Shown: positions 50,101 to 61,799 of the stretch, one piece after another
Numbering within the stretch: position 1 is the first letter of the stretch
Layout of the letters: the number at the start of each line of letters is the position of its first letter
Source of the DNA: Lingula anatina
Lineage: Eukaryota > Brachiopoda > Lingulata > Lingulida > Lingulidae
Length of the DNA: 64,000 nt
Direction: 5' to 3'
Assembly (NCBI RefSeq): GCF_001039355.2
Contig: NW_019774736.1
Location: 248,001-312,000, forward strand
Translations under genes and position numbers: made by a program
Notes under the pieces: generated by a model
Seen by the model: the letters and a program-made list of their open reading frames with translations, nothing else
Told to the model about the DNA's origin: nothing
Databases searched by the model: none

Positions 50101-50622
50101 TCGCAAAACGAGGGCTTGTTATCTGAGTACCAGAACTTTTTACTCCTCCCTTTGTTTTGAAATTTTTTTTCTCTTCAACTTATGAATGCTTAAATATGGA
50201 AATTGTGGTTTGTTCTTTGAGGTCAATTTCTCAGGAGCATTTTCATCAAATCGTTAAAATGAAATGCCACAAAGAATATGACAAACAAATATGTCACTTT
50301 CTGAAACAACTCGTCAGCTAAAGATCAAATCTAAGCTGGCATAATTATTTTGGCAGAGGTATGATACTGAGAACATCGTATTTATCTTTTTGATGTTATA
50401 CGTTACTGTGCACAAATTTTCAACCAGACTGTAAATTCTTAAGGATAATAGGAAGATGGTGGGAAATTGGGTTCATGAGATTTATGAATTTATGGAGATG
50501 CTGCTGGTGGTAAATAAGAATGTACGTTGATGCCCAATCCCGGTACTAGTAGATATACATGGTGGATGTGTAATATACTGTAGGGTAAAAGTACTACAAG
50601 TATACGAGAAAAAACAACCATG
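47180..50622. repeat. About 3.44-kb direct duplication, left copy (ends at a one-base gap)
   Basis: Matches 50624 to about 54050 with an offset of 3444 at the left end. There are scattered single-base differences and small indels (a 10-base indel near 48605, a (CT)n length change, and differences near the right end). It contains the receptor signal-peptide exon (47740-47800). Divergence of about a percent or so, with breaks exactly at the N, looks like two alleles or overlapping contigs placed in series. Confidence 0.92.
47740..47800 (+). other. Duplicate copy of the receptor signal-peptide exon
   Basis: Same 61-nt exon as 51184-51244 (MNKLVVCVLYLWLQGAEANT plus one base, donor gtaggc). It lies in the left copy of the 3.44-kb duplication, on the far side of the gap from the rest of the gene. 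Probably the same exon from the overlapping contig or other haplotype. Confidence 0.75.
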
Positions 50623-50623
50623 N
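50623..50623. other. Assembly gap (single N)
   Basis: One undetermined base between the two copies of the 3.44-kb segment. Confidence 0.98.
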
Positions 50624-53600
50624 GTGTATTCGGAGACACACGGAGATGTCAATAGGGGGCCTATTTCCTATAAGAAGAAAGAACTAAATAAACACGCAAG
50701 CGTGACTGATGAAAGTGGTTTGAGTTTAGCAAAGATAAAAATTATATTTGATTGCATTTTCTTTTTTCGTCATCCATAAAATTCGTCATTGTGGTGGTAA
50801 GATCTGGGACACGCATCCTCGTGCAATCAATATCTCACATCTCGCATTGAAAAGCCTGCAATTAAATTTCCGCGAAGGATAAACTTTTTGTAATCAAAGG
50901 CACATTAGAACTTTGTATCGTTTTCATGACGGTGAACTAATGTGAATTTCATTGCCTGATTCACTTGATGGAAACATTGGAGATGCGCGAGATTTAGAGA
51001 CAAAGCGTTTCAACTTCCACTGTCGCTTTGCCATCACTAAATTCGGTACAATATGCGTGATCAATCCCCAAACTGCACACAAGCAGCCGGCATTTGTGTA
51101 AATGGTTGCCAAAGATTTCTTCCGCTTAACTGAACGTGCCGTAAAAAGCCAGCGTTATGTGTATCTCAGTACATTCGCTATCAATGAACAAACTAGTCGT
51201 TTGCGTGTTGTATCTGTGGCTGCAGGGAGCAGAGGCTAATACAGGTAGGCTGCATTACCCCACGTTTGACTACGGTAATCAACTCGAACAGCTTTAAAAA
51301 AACGCATACACGTAACCCGTGTATGATTATTCTAGCATTAATTCATATGTACCATATTGTATCACTGCGTGATTTATTTTGCATTGAAACACTGCATGCA
51401 TTGTCTGTATTATCGATATTAATGATCTGTCGATATAACAATTGCAAGTTGGGCTTCGGGCTATCTTTGCCTGTATTCCCAGTTTTATTAGTTGCCATCA
51501 CGGTTGACTGACCCGTGGATGGCACTGCTAAGTCCTCAGGTCACATGGATATTGCGGACTTTGAGGTGACTGGGCGATGTGAATGCTACGCGCGTAACGT
51601 TCAATAAGTTTACCTCTACATGAAATGATGAACAATTATACTTCTAACGCATCTAATCATCCATCACTGACGAAGTCCTAGAATCCCGCATCCTGCACAC
51701 CTGCAACTGACGTTAACAGTTCTATAGGATGAATATTTCTTTTCAAGCAAAATTGCGTGGCAAAATATATAGGATAGACGTTTTTATGAAATGACGGGGA
51801 CTTAATAGCTTCCTGTACATTTATTTTAAAAGTTCAAAGTAAAAGTGATAGGTCTATTGCAAAATCTCTCCAACGTAATTACTTCGGTGAAGAACTTTCT
51901 CTCTCTCTCTCTCTTTGTTATACATATAAATAAATAATTATTTCATCTCACACGAGTAATTGCTATCTTGTATATCAATATACTATCATCCGAGAGATGA
52001 ACTAAGGTGCAATGTTTTATGCAAAAGAGATTTTAACTGCAATCAACCTGATTTAAACAAATTATCTGTGTTACATGTACATGCTTATTAATATAACTCT
52101 TCTAAGCATACAATATCAAGTGCAAATGGTAGACAGCAATATTGTGTAATCTGTTGGACCACTGATGAGCTACATTCAAAATATCAAAAGATAAATATAA
52201 CATACTGGTACATGGCACGTTCATTTGACACTATATGCGTGTTTTGTCTTAATATCTGACCAGACGACTGAAATAATGTATATGTGTACTATAGGGTTTA
52301 AGTACATTCTTGCTTAAAAGTATAGAGAATAACCCAAGAATATCAAAGTTGTGATCGCAATAAGTTCAATCCAAGGAAATATGTCGTTCATCTATTTCTG
52401 TCATGATGTGTACGAGTAGGCACCAAAATTTGCTGGACATAGTAGAGTGTATCTGCACGCGACAGAGCCACAGGGACCTAATGTACCCGTGACCTTTCAT
52501 TCTATTCAGAGTTGTCATTCGGGTACATAAATTGTGTTTACTCAAGACATTTGTTGCACATCATTACAATGAAATTACTTAAGTTAGGAATATCAGGGAT
52601 TTTGTGAAAACTATCATAGTGAAATTGAGAAAAACCATACATTTTTAGTTTTCGAAATACTTCTCTCCATGGCGAAAGATGAAACTACTCTTAAATCCCT
52701 AATGCATACATCTTAATTACTATGACCCGATTTTTTCAAGCAAAATAATCAAAACGCGGCCATAGTAATATTTGTAGCAGTTGGGAAATAAAAGACGTGT
52801 TCTGAAGGTGCCTGTATGACCGGAGGCGCTACTCCTTCGACGTGGCCGTTTAAAAGAAATTTTTGATTATTTCAAATTATAGCATTGGTTAAAAACGCTT
52901 ATTATTGTACCGCTGCGGGCGTGTAGACAATTGGTTTTGGGGCTTGGTTTTGTCTAACATCTATAGTGTATTTGACCGCCGTACTTGTGTTCAATTTTCT
53001 TTGTCTGATCATGCGCCAGATTTGGACAGGCTCGAAAATCAATCAAGACTGAGAATTGTCCACAACTGCCTCATTGCACACCCTGAAATAAACAGTCTAG
53101 AACGGGGTTGTAAAAAATAATGTACGGAAATGTCACTTTTGTCAAGGCAATGTAAACACATAAAGAAAGCCCGTATGCTTCACCTTAAAATATGTTGCAT
53201 TGTGCTCTGAAAAAGAGAAAGACTATGAATTCATCTACTGTGACACGAACTGTTGTGCAAGATGGATTATTCCAGATTTAAGATACACATGTACTAATAT
53301 GCAGTTAGTTTGGAGGTACCTTGTTTGTATGACACTAAAGATTTATTAAAGGGACAGAGTTTGGTCGTAATTAAAATTCGAACAAGTTGTAGGACGGCTA
53401 ATCTTCTCTATCCTCGGTGATGATCTTTTACGTGACCTTGGGCGTCTAGGGCCCAAGCGCCTTGCTCCGTTCAATATTTCATTAAAGACCTAAACAAATG
53501 TCAGTAAATAGTTCCAGCTACCAGTCTTCACGTTCTCGCAAAACGAGGGCTTGTTATCTTAGTACCAGAACTTTTTACTCCTCCCTTTGTTTTGAAATTT

Positions 53601-54050
53601 TTTTTCTCTTCAACTTATGAATGCTGAAATATGGAAATTGTGGTTTGTTCTTTGAGGTCAATTTCTCAGGAGCATTTTCATCAAATCGTTAAAATGAAAT
53701 GCCACAAAGAATATGACAAACAAATATGTCACTTTCTGAAACAACTCGTCAGCTAAAGATCAAATCTAAGCTGGCATAATTATTTTGGCAGAGGTATGAT
53801 ACTGAGAACATCGTATTTATCTTTTTGATGTTATACGTTACTGTGCACAAATTTTCAACCAGACTGTAAATTCTTAAGGATAATAGGAAGATGGTGGGAA
53901 ATTGGGTTCATGAGATTTATGAATTTATGGAGATGCTGCTGGTGGTAAATAAGAATGTACGTTGATGCCCAATCCCGGTACTAGTAGATATACATGGTGG
54001 ATGTGTAATATACTGTAGGGTATACAAGTATACGAGAAAAAACAACCACG
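50624..54050. repeat. About 3.43-kb direct duplication, right copy
   Basis: Second copy of 47180-50622, continuous on its right with the remaining receptor exons. It contains the signal exon 51184-51244 and the start of the long first receptor intron. Similar short open frames occur at matching places in both copies (for example near 49470 and 52905), but they have no recognised domain. Confidence 0.92.
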
Positions 54051-54133
54051 AAGGCCTCCAAATAAAATTTGCTCTTCCATTTTGTAACATCTGCAACTGT
54101 GACTTACTTTTATCTAACAATAAACATTGCATA

Positions 54134-54170
<37 letters not shown>

Positions 54171-57100
54171 GTCATGTTAACACAGACGGAATAAGTAACT
54201 TGAAGAGATACATTGATTGTGATTCAATTTTCAATACAATAGACAGAAGAGAAGTTTCCTTGTCAACTTTGACATGATGTGACATTTGAAACTGCTGGAG
54301 TCCTTGTATTGTGGGAAAATGAAGTAAAACTCAATAACCAATTATGAAACATTCAAGTGTTTTTGACAGTGAGCGGTCATCCTTAACATATTACGTGGTT
54401 TTGCATGTTTTCCCTAACCGCTTATGACGTAAATACCACTGCAGCAATTTATTAAGTTAGTGGAGTACATGCTGCCTCAAAACAGCACGCTGTAACGGGC
54501 TTGGTGTGAAATAATGACAGACTGCCTTCAACTACCGGTGTCTAGCATCATGCAGCGGTGAAAGCCTCCCTTTTCACAACCACGTCAATTGAGATTATAC
54601 AAAAATTATTATTTGATTAAAAAATCTTAGCTGTATTGAACGAACGGTGATACTCGAAGTTTGTATAAAAATCTGATACCCCCAGTATTGAATGATTCAC
54701 TCCCGCTGTTCTTTGATAATGCATGAATATATACCAGACTAAAGTGCTGTAATAAAATGTCGTATATTTGTGATTTATTGAAACTGAGAGTGGTGATGAG
54801 AGCCCAGTGCATTTGTTCCTGGATGCCAAACATTAATGACCGGCAGTCAATGTTGGATATTTCGCTAACAATTATCTTTAACGTATCTACTGTTAAATGC
54901 ATTCATTCATGTAAGAAAAAAATCCCACTAGCCATAAAAAGTCAATTTTGATATTAGTATTTCCAAGAGTTGTTTTAGTTCACTCTGACTCTGGGATGCG
55001 GCAAATGCGTGGAAGTTTATTGAATAGATGTCTAGGAATAATAACATTTATTTGCTATTGACTTTTTTGTGTAGATTATAAAACTCCAAAATATTCCGGA
55101 TTTTCTGGGAGAAAAAATTTTAATGACCGTGAAGTCTCCATAATTTAAACTCAAGGAGAGACAATCATTTTCTTTGCTATTTCTTCAGTTGATTTATTTT
55201 CAAATTCAGCATTAACTTCGGATTGTTAGAAAACCATGAAGTTGCAGATAACGCAAATGATTGACACTAAGTAGTAGCATACGGCTATCGCCACTGAGTG
55301 GGGGAAGAGGAGGATGCACTGTGTCTGTTAAAGTGGAAAAATCCATACCAAATCTCAAGTAGGCATCGAATAGGGTTCAGCCAGTTCAAGCGGAATAGCA
55401 CGCCTTCAATAATTTGAAAGTGCAGTTTTATTAAATCGCTCATAAAAAGTGAACGCACTCTTTTAGAGCAAAATTTATCTTTCAGCTGCACATGCCATAG
55501 AACATAAAACACCAATAGAGTAGCCACCTTGGTTTGATGTCAGAAATATAGTTATAAGTTGCTGCGAATATAAGTTGCAGCACAACCCAACTAATTTAAT
55601 GAAAATACTGGGGATGATTTTGTGTCTGCGGTACAGTAAAGTTAATTTAACGGATGGGTCACAGAGACCGACGAGATTACTTTATATCGAAGCTGCATAG
55701 AATCCTTCACACTTCTGGGGTAGGGGGGTGTATTTCACCCTTTCAAAGAAAGTGTATGCCCGACAAGCGGACGCCATATACTTTTTACTATCTCTTCCAT
55801 CTCAAACTCAGAATGGCATCTGAATACAGCCTGTCTCGGTTATTAAGAAAGTTTAATTTATACATTTAACTGTTATCATTTACTCAGTAGCGTCTAAAAC
55901 TCAAAATTCAAACTGTTTTCTCGAATTATATTCTTATTAGAGTTATCTTTCATTCATCATTTTTCACGGGAGCAGGCTGGGTTAGTATACGACAATGACA
56001 GTGCCCTCTTTCACTGTCGCCACTATATAATGTGAAACCTTACATACTGTTGGAAAAAAAATTTGCATTATCATCTTATCAATCATTTATTGTCATTCAA
56101 CATACTACAAAAGGTTTCCTTTCATTCCATGGTGGAAAGTGAAACGAAATCTATAGGAAGAAAGAAAATAAAAAGGTTCGAAAGAAAGTACGTTTATTCA
56201 AAATGAATATTGGGAAAAAAGTCTTCTATATCAACATTTGTTGCAATCAAGATTTTTTTATCAATTGCTGACTGTCCCGAATCTCTGACGTCATCAGCAT
56301 TGATGCTTATTTCCTAGAAGCGAGGAACCTTTCATAGATACAAATAATCTTGATTGCAACTCAGATCCGTTCTACTGTTTTGACCAAAAATCCCCACAGG
56401 CTATTTTAATGATCTTACCCTTACGCGTTCTTGACATCAGACCAATCAAATAATTGCAGCGACATAAATCGCAATTTTGAGCGGCTACAATTCGCACACC
56501 TGTCTATGAACACATTGAAAGCTAAAAGCATCATCCACGTTTCGCTAGCATCGTAATATTGCAATCAACTATTTCAATTTTTTCTGGGCATAAATGTGTC
56601 TTAGGAGATTGTGTGAAATGCGATATAATCAAGGCATAATGCCAACGTAGGGGTATCACACACGAATAGCATGCATGTAAAGACCAATATAAAAATATGG
56701 AGTGTGTATACCAAAGATTTAAAAACAAGGATACGTGTCAAGGGGTCTCGTCTTTGGGCGTATTCCCAGAGCTTCTAGATCGATCTATCTCCGCGGGGAG
56801 TCTCACTAGATCACTGTCAGATAATCCGGCTTAAATGTCCGTCCCGCCTACTACAAGCTGTAAGGGGGTAATTAACTTTCGTGCCCACTCGGCTGACAGC
56901 TATTTAGCGTGAACCCCCAGGGAGTTAGGTCGATCTAAAGTAGATCGATCTAATCTCTGGAAATGGGGTATTTTATAACAAACACGTACATGTATCTCGT
57001 TTATACGTACAGTCGTACATGTATCCCAACGAAGCGTCAAATCAAGAAGTAGGGGGTGACACCTGTTAACATGCGTACTAAGGGGGTAAACACGGAAATC

Positions 57101-57834
57101 TGCGTACCAAGTTTAACAATTTAGTAAACAAAGGGATAACATGCATACCAAGGGGGGCAAAACACAGGGATAACATACATACCAATGGGGCAAAACACAT
57201 GGATAACATGTATACCAAGGGGGTAAACACAGGGATAACATGCATGCCAAGGGGGTAAACACAGGGATTACATGCGTGCCAAGCGTGTAAACATGTAACA
57301 TGTATACCAAGGAGGTAAAGACAAGGATAACATGTGTACCAAGAGGGTAGACACAGGGAAACGTGCGTACCAAGGAATTAGGAATTGTGTAAACAAAGGG
57401 ATAGCGTCTCAATGGGGGTAAACACAGGGATAATACACGTATCAATGAGTAGACACAATGGGTGACATGCGTATCATAGAGGTAAACAGGGGGTAGTATA
57501 CGAGCAAAGGAACACATTAATAAAATGGCTTCTCAGAATTGTATTATCAGGCAGTAGGTACGTGCTAGATACAGAAAATACAGAATGTTACTGTACGAAT
57601 GGTCGTAACAAGCCGACCATTTTCACAATGTCGTAGACAGATTAATTTTATTGTATCAGAATTTATTGTCATTTAGATTAACAGGTTTGTATCTCCTTTT
57701 CAGTTCGTATTCCAGATGAACACCGTCTACTGGAGAAGTTGATGAAAAAGTATGAGAGTGGAGCACGACCGGTCATCAATGCCTCAGACAGCGTTGTAAT
57801 CGAATTTGGAATGACACTCATCCAAATTATCAAT

Positions 57835-57876
<42 letters not shown>

Positions 57877-60800
57877 ATCTGGGAATCGGCACCATCTAAG
57901 CTGTCATCGCACAGCGTCAGTGTACTTGGAAATTATTAACACCTCCTTTTGTTTTTTTTTTTAATGTACGTAAACATTGGAGGTTTGATCTATTCAAAAC
58001 ATCCTACGATCTCGTCTTTTATAACAAACGCGTATCTCGTTTATACGTACGTGTTTTCCAACGAAGCGTCAAATCAAGAAGTAGGGGGTGACACCTGATT
58101 GGCATAAATTGGGCCTCATCCCTTATAAAACATTTTAATTTGCGATCATGGCTTTGACAAAACAATCTGGTTGTTTATATAAATGTGTTGCTCCTTAATA
58201 GTTCCCACAGTTTAAATTGATGCACTGTCTCAAACATTAGTGATATTATAAGGTCACTTAATCATTCAAGATCGAGGGTAACAGACCTGATCCAATATTA
58301 TTGTTTATTTTGTCTTTTTAAAGTGCATGCCGTGATATATACTGTATCACATTTCAGGACGAAAAACATCAAGTCATGGCAGTGAATGTTTGGCTTGAAC
58401 ATGTAGGTAGGATTAAGGCGAAGTTATTAAATGCATTTATTGCTCATTTCACTTGTAATAGGAATTTAGCTTACTAAATAGTACAATAGTATTCTGAAGC
58501 ATTTCTACATTCTTCGAATTAATCAAAATGATTAGGCAAAGGAAGTAACACGCTTTTGCAGAATAAATTGGAATAAATGATCTATCTATGTAGTAAAGTA
58601 AATGTACTTTAGTTTGGTTTATCAGCCTTATTGCTGCTTTGTACCAAATCCACATATCAATTACTCTGTTTGCATATCAGGGCTGGGTAGATCAAAGGAT
58701 TCACTGGAATCCGGATGAATTTGGCGGGCTAACCATGATACGCATACCAGCTAGCAGATTATGGTTACCGGATATTGTGCTGTACAACAAGTAGGTGCTA
58801 AAGACTGTGTGCGCATTGGGTTGTGTGCACATTGGGTTTAACAGCGATTCTAAACGAATCTACAAAGGATTTCAACATTTTCGCGAGGTGCTCCCCACCA
58901 CTATCCTTTAGATGTTCATGGTTTGGACAACATGCTCACCTCCCCCCGAATTAATTGCAAACAAAGCTGTTGAACCAGGGTTTTTGCTGTGGAAATGTAT
59001 AATTGCAGTTTTACTCAGTCTTGCGTCTCGTTATCCCGTTAATATGCAAGCACGGCTTCTAATTTCAACTGCTCAGCAGTGCAAAATCATCTGTTTCTTT
59101 GACATTTGCAACAGTTATAGCGTATTAGGATTTTTGTTTGAAAAAATCTTTGCTGGCAACTTAAGACAGCTGGAGTGAATCTTTTGTCCAATATCTCCAT
59201 CTTTCATATCTTTAGCCCCGAGGGAATGTATAATTGTCGCTGATGGATTTGGTATTTTTGAGAAATTTAGGCAATTTGTTTGCACACACCCAATTTATCA
59301 TCCGTAATTCAATTCTGGTCAGAGCATTGCAAATAATTTCATTGACTTCATGGTACCTGTATCATTATATGAGATAATTTTATAATGCTCGACCCTGGTC
59401 ACAGTCTTGGTTCTGTCAGGAACGAAATATGCTTTGATATCGGCCTATTGGCGCCCTTCGAATGAAAACATCATTTCAACAACTAACATTAATTCCGTGG
59501 TACAACCCTGACCGAATAACGAATTGAGAAATATTACAGATCTTTATTGCTATTTGATGTTCTAACTTTTGTTATTATAGTGCCGACGACTACACCACGG
59601 GTTACATGCCAGCTAACGCTATGGTTGCAAGCAGTGGGTATGTTTTCTGGTCTCCACCGGCCAGGCTGAGGAGCTCGTGCAAGGTCGATATCTCGCTTTT
59701 CCCCTTTGACGTGCAAAAATGTGCCTTGAAGTTCGGCTCCTGGAGTTACGAGAAAGCACAGGTCGACATGAACAGCACTCGAGATCAAGCTGAACTGCGG
59801 GAGTATGTAATCAACGGAGAATGGGAGCTGCTGAATGCCAGTATGGTCCGCAATGAAGTGAAATATCCAATCAGTGATATCTCAGTCTATCCTGATGTAA
59901 CCGTGACATTTGTGATACGCCGGCGCGTGCTGTACTACACATTACACATCCTGTTCCCCTGTATTTGCCTTAATGTTTTGAGCTTGCTGACGTTCTGCCT
60001 TCCGCCAGACAGCGGTGAGAAAATTACCCTCGGAATCACCGTCCTGTTGTCTTACTCGGTCTTCATGCTTCTGGTTGCCGATAAGATGCCGCCGACATCG
60101 GAATTCGTTCCAATAATCGGTGTGTACATAGCACTTTCATTTCCTTGTGGTACCTAAGATCAAACAGCCGACAATTATGTTAAATCTCCCTGGAAAAAGA
60201 ATTAATCCAGAGACCTAATACAGTAAAATTTGATGTGCTTATTTGAATACAGAGCACGTGCAAAATAGAAAAGAAACTTCCAATATATACAATACGTTTG
60301 TCTGGGGATGATGAAGTCATTTTAACGGCATGGACTGTCTTTACTCTTACATTACCCCTTACTTGTGTAATAATGCTTTTAAAGTAACGAAGTAGGAGCT
60401 TGCTTGGTCGAAGTCTATGGTTTGCGTGTGGTCTATTTGGATCACAAATCTATATCAATAACTACCCTTAAAGAACAGTTTTAATTGAAATTGTAATATT
60501 GTAATATTTTTTCCAGCTATATACCTAACTGTGTCAATGGCAGTTACTTCTATCTCGTGTGTGACGACAGTACTGGTACTGAAGATCCACTTTGCATCAC
60601 CCAACCCCAAACCGGTTCCTGAACTGGCCAAGCGACTCTTCTTCAGTAAGGCAGATTGCGCCCGCGCCAGAGAAACGTCTGTGTGTCTAGGCTCTCGCCA
60701 ACAAAAAGAAAGTGACTTTTCCTTTAAAAGGCGATCGGGTAAATATAGCGCCGATAAAGGGGGTGTTTCTTCCAGATTGTTAGGGGACCCTGCTCAGAAA

Positions 60801-61127
60801 TCTCCCATTCACAACGGTTGCCATATTGGCATTACTACCTCTAACAATAACTCAGCCAAGCGCTTAGCCAGGCAGGAATCACTGTCGGATGACGAATGCA
60901 TCGTAACGAGACAGGCTAAGATCACCCCTGGGGATCAAATGGTCAAATATTTGCAAGGTCTGGTAAAGAAAAGAGAACTAGAAGAGAAAGTACAAGTGAT
61001 GAGCAGAGAATGGAAACTGTTGGCCGCCAAAGTGGACAGTTTCTTATTCTATTTTTTCGGCGGTGGAATGGTAATTTCCACGCTGTTGCTGTTGGTTGCC
61101 GTTCCTTTCAGTACGTCATATAACTAG
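51184..61127 (+). CDS. Nicotinic acetylcholine receptor-type subunit, non-alpha, cation-selective, 499 aa
   Basis: Six exons: 51184-51244, 57704-57837, 58358-58402, 58681-58790, 59581-60119 and 60517-61127 (TAG). The 45-nt and 110-nt exons are the classic sizes of nAChR exons 3 and 4. Residues 1-19 or so are a signal peptide. The ligand-binding domain follows (DEHRLLEKLMKKYESGARPV, NVWLEHGWVDQRIHW, RLWLPDIVLYN), with the Cys-loop Cys150-Cys164 (13 residues between, FPFDVQKC). M1 is at about 233-257, M2 at 263-285 (SGEKITLGITVLLSYSVFML), M3 at 297-320, a long cytoplasmic loop follows, and M4 is at about 470-492. The GEK at the M2 entrance indicates cation selectivity. The loop C region (KYPISDISVYPDV) has no vicinal Cys pair, so it is a non-alpha subunit needing an alpha partner at the binding site. 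It acts as part of a pentameric channel in the plasma membrane. The signal exon is linked by phase (1/1) and gene order. The exon order is not tested by transcript. Confidence 0.88.
54136..54170. repeat. (ATT)n microsatellite
   Basis: About twelve ATT units in the first receptor intron, shortly after the end of the 3.43-kb duplication. Confidence 0.93.
54171..56744. other. First intron of the receptor gene, unremarkable part
   Basis: No exon, conserved domain or structural RNA was recognised. Short open frames on both strands lack splice borders and family resemblance. Confidence 0.5.
56756..56970. mobile_element. MITE-like element, copy 2
   Basis: About 215 bases nearly the same as 36376-36588, with the same imperfect terminal inverted repeats (left CCCAGAGCTTCTAGATCGATC, right end reading in reverse TTTCCAGAGATTAGATCGATC). 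The flanks (CTCGTCTTT on the left, TTTTATAACAAAC on the right) correspond to an uninterrupted CTCGTCTTTTATAACAAAC at 58012-58027, so the insertion appears to have occurred inside a duplicated segment with a 3-4 base T-run duplicated at the target. Confidence 0.7.
56971..57065. repeat. About 90-bp dispersed repeat, copy 1
   Basis: Matches 58017-58097, sharing TATCTCGTTTATACGTAC and CAACGAAGCGTCAAATCAAG through GGGGGTGACACCTG, with an extra TACATGTA-rich insert. It is interrupted at its left by MITE copy 2 and followed by the minisatellite. Confidence 0.8.
57066..57500. repeat. Minisatellite, about 32-bp unit
   Basis: Around a dozen degenerate units with the consensus core GGATAACATGCATACCAAGG followed by GGGTAAACACA. 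Units vary in length and the array decays to the right. The long - strand frame at 57113-57517 is a translation of this repeat. Units are contiguous without spacers, so this is not a CRISPR array. Confidence 0.88.
57840..57874. repeat. (GA)n microsatellite at a splice donor
   Basis: The GA tract begins at the third base of the intron that follows receptor exon 57704-57837. The donor reads ATG/gtgagagag, so the repeat supplies part of the splice-site consensus. Confidence 0.95.
58017..58097. repeat. About 90-bp dispersed repeat, copy 2 (uninterrupted)
   Basis: Second copy of the segment at 56971-57065. Its left flank (CTCGTCTTTTATAAC, from 58012) is the empty-site counterpart of the MITE copy 2 insertion. 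It lies in the receptor intron after exon 57704-57837. Confidence 0.8.
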
Positions 61128-61782
61128 TTTTCTTACTACATATTCATACCATGTTGCTTTGCATCTTGCTGTGCTTTAAGTCGTTATAAATAGTTCTCTA
61201 AGATAAAAGGAACATACATCGTAGCATGAACAATACAAATGGCACGGCTTGTGTTAGACACAAAGTGACGCAAGGAAACCACTGAAAGGAAAATAATATT
61301 CACACATAGAGACAAGCACAGAGGGGCCTACAGCCAGTAGGCTAAGGGGAATGTAGAAAAAAGCTAACCGTTGCCAATAAGATATTGTGCTTTGCACCTG
61401 ATTATGTTATACCGGACTGATTGAGTTTTCATTTGGAAATACTGAAAAAGGGCATACCGGATTATATCTGATTGCATATAATGTTCATTCCTCAGCTAAA
61501 TGAATACATATCATTATTGTTAATTTTAAGACGAAAAGATGTAATCGGCCAATTATTTTCCCTTAATTTATGTTTATATGAGTTAATTTGATTTTTGGTT
61601 TTAGCAGATTCTTCCAGCTGTGCGTGCCACCATTTTATTCGTGTTTATTAATGAGATATGCAGACACTGTATGAATGTAAAATATTTTGTGTGCGATTGT
61701 CTTATGCAGCTTTCATTTGCTGGGTCTCATTATTTCTCCTCTACCATGAGACTTAATAATTTAATTATCATCTGTCTATGAG

Positions 61783-61788
61783 AATAAA
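61783..61788 (+). promoter_or_regulatory. Candidate polyadenylation signal of the receptor gene
   Basis: The first AATAAA after the stop at 61127, giving a 3' untranslated region of about 660 bases. Confidence 0.4.
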
Positions 61789-61799
61789 TTGACATGAGT

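Noticed and set aside
49470-53120. Pair of 71-codon frames, one in each duplicated copy
   Set aside because: Their repetition only reflects the duplication, they differ by a few substitutions, and no domain or splice context was seen.
47180-54050. True recent segmental duplication creating two receptor first exons
   Set aside because: The breakpoints coincide with a single N and the differences are haplotype-like, so an assembly cause is more likely; long reads would decide.
57066-57517. CRISPR-like array or 134-residue repeat protein
   Set aside because: Units are contiguous and degenerate without spacers, the host is an animal, and the frame is a translation of the minisatellite.
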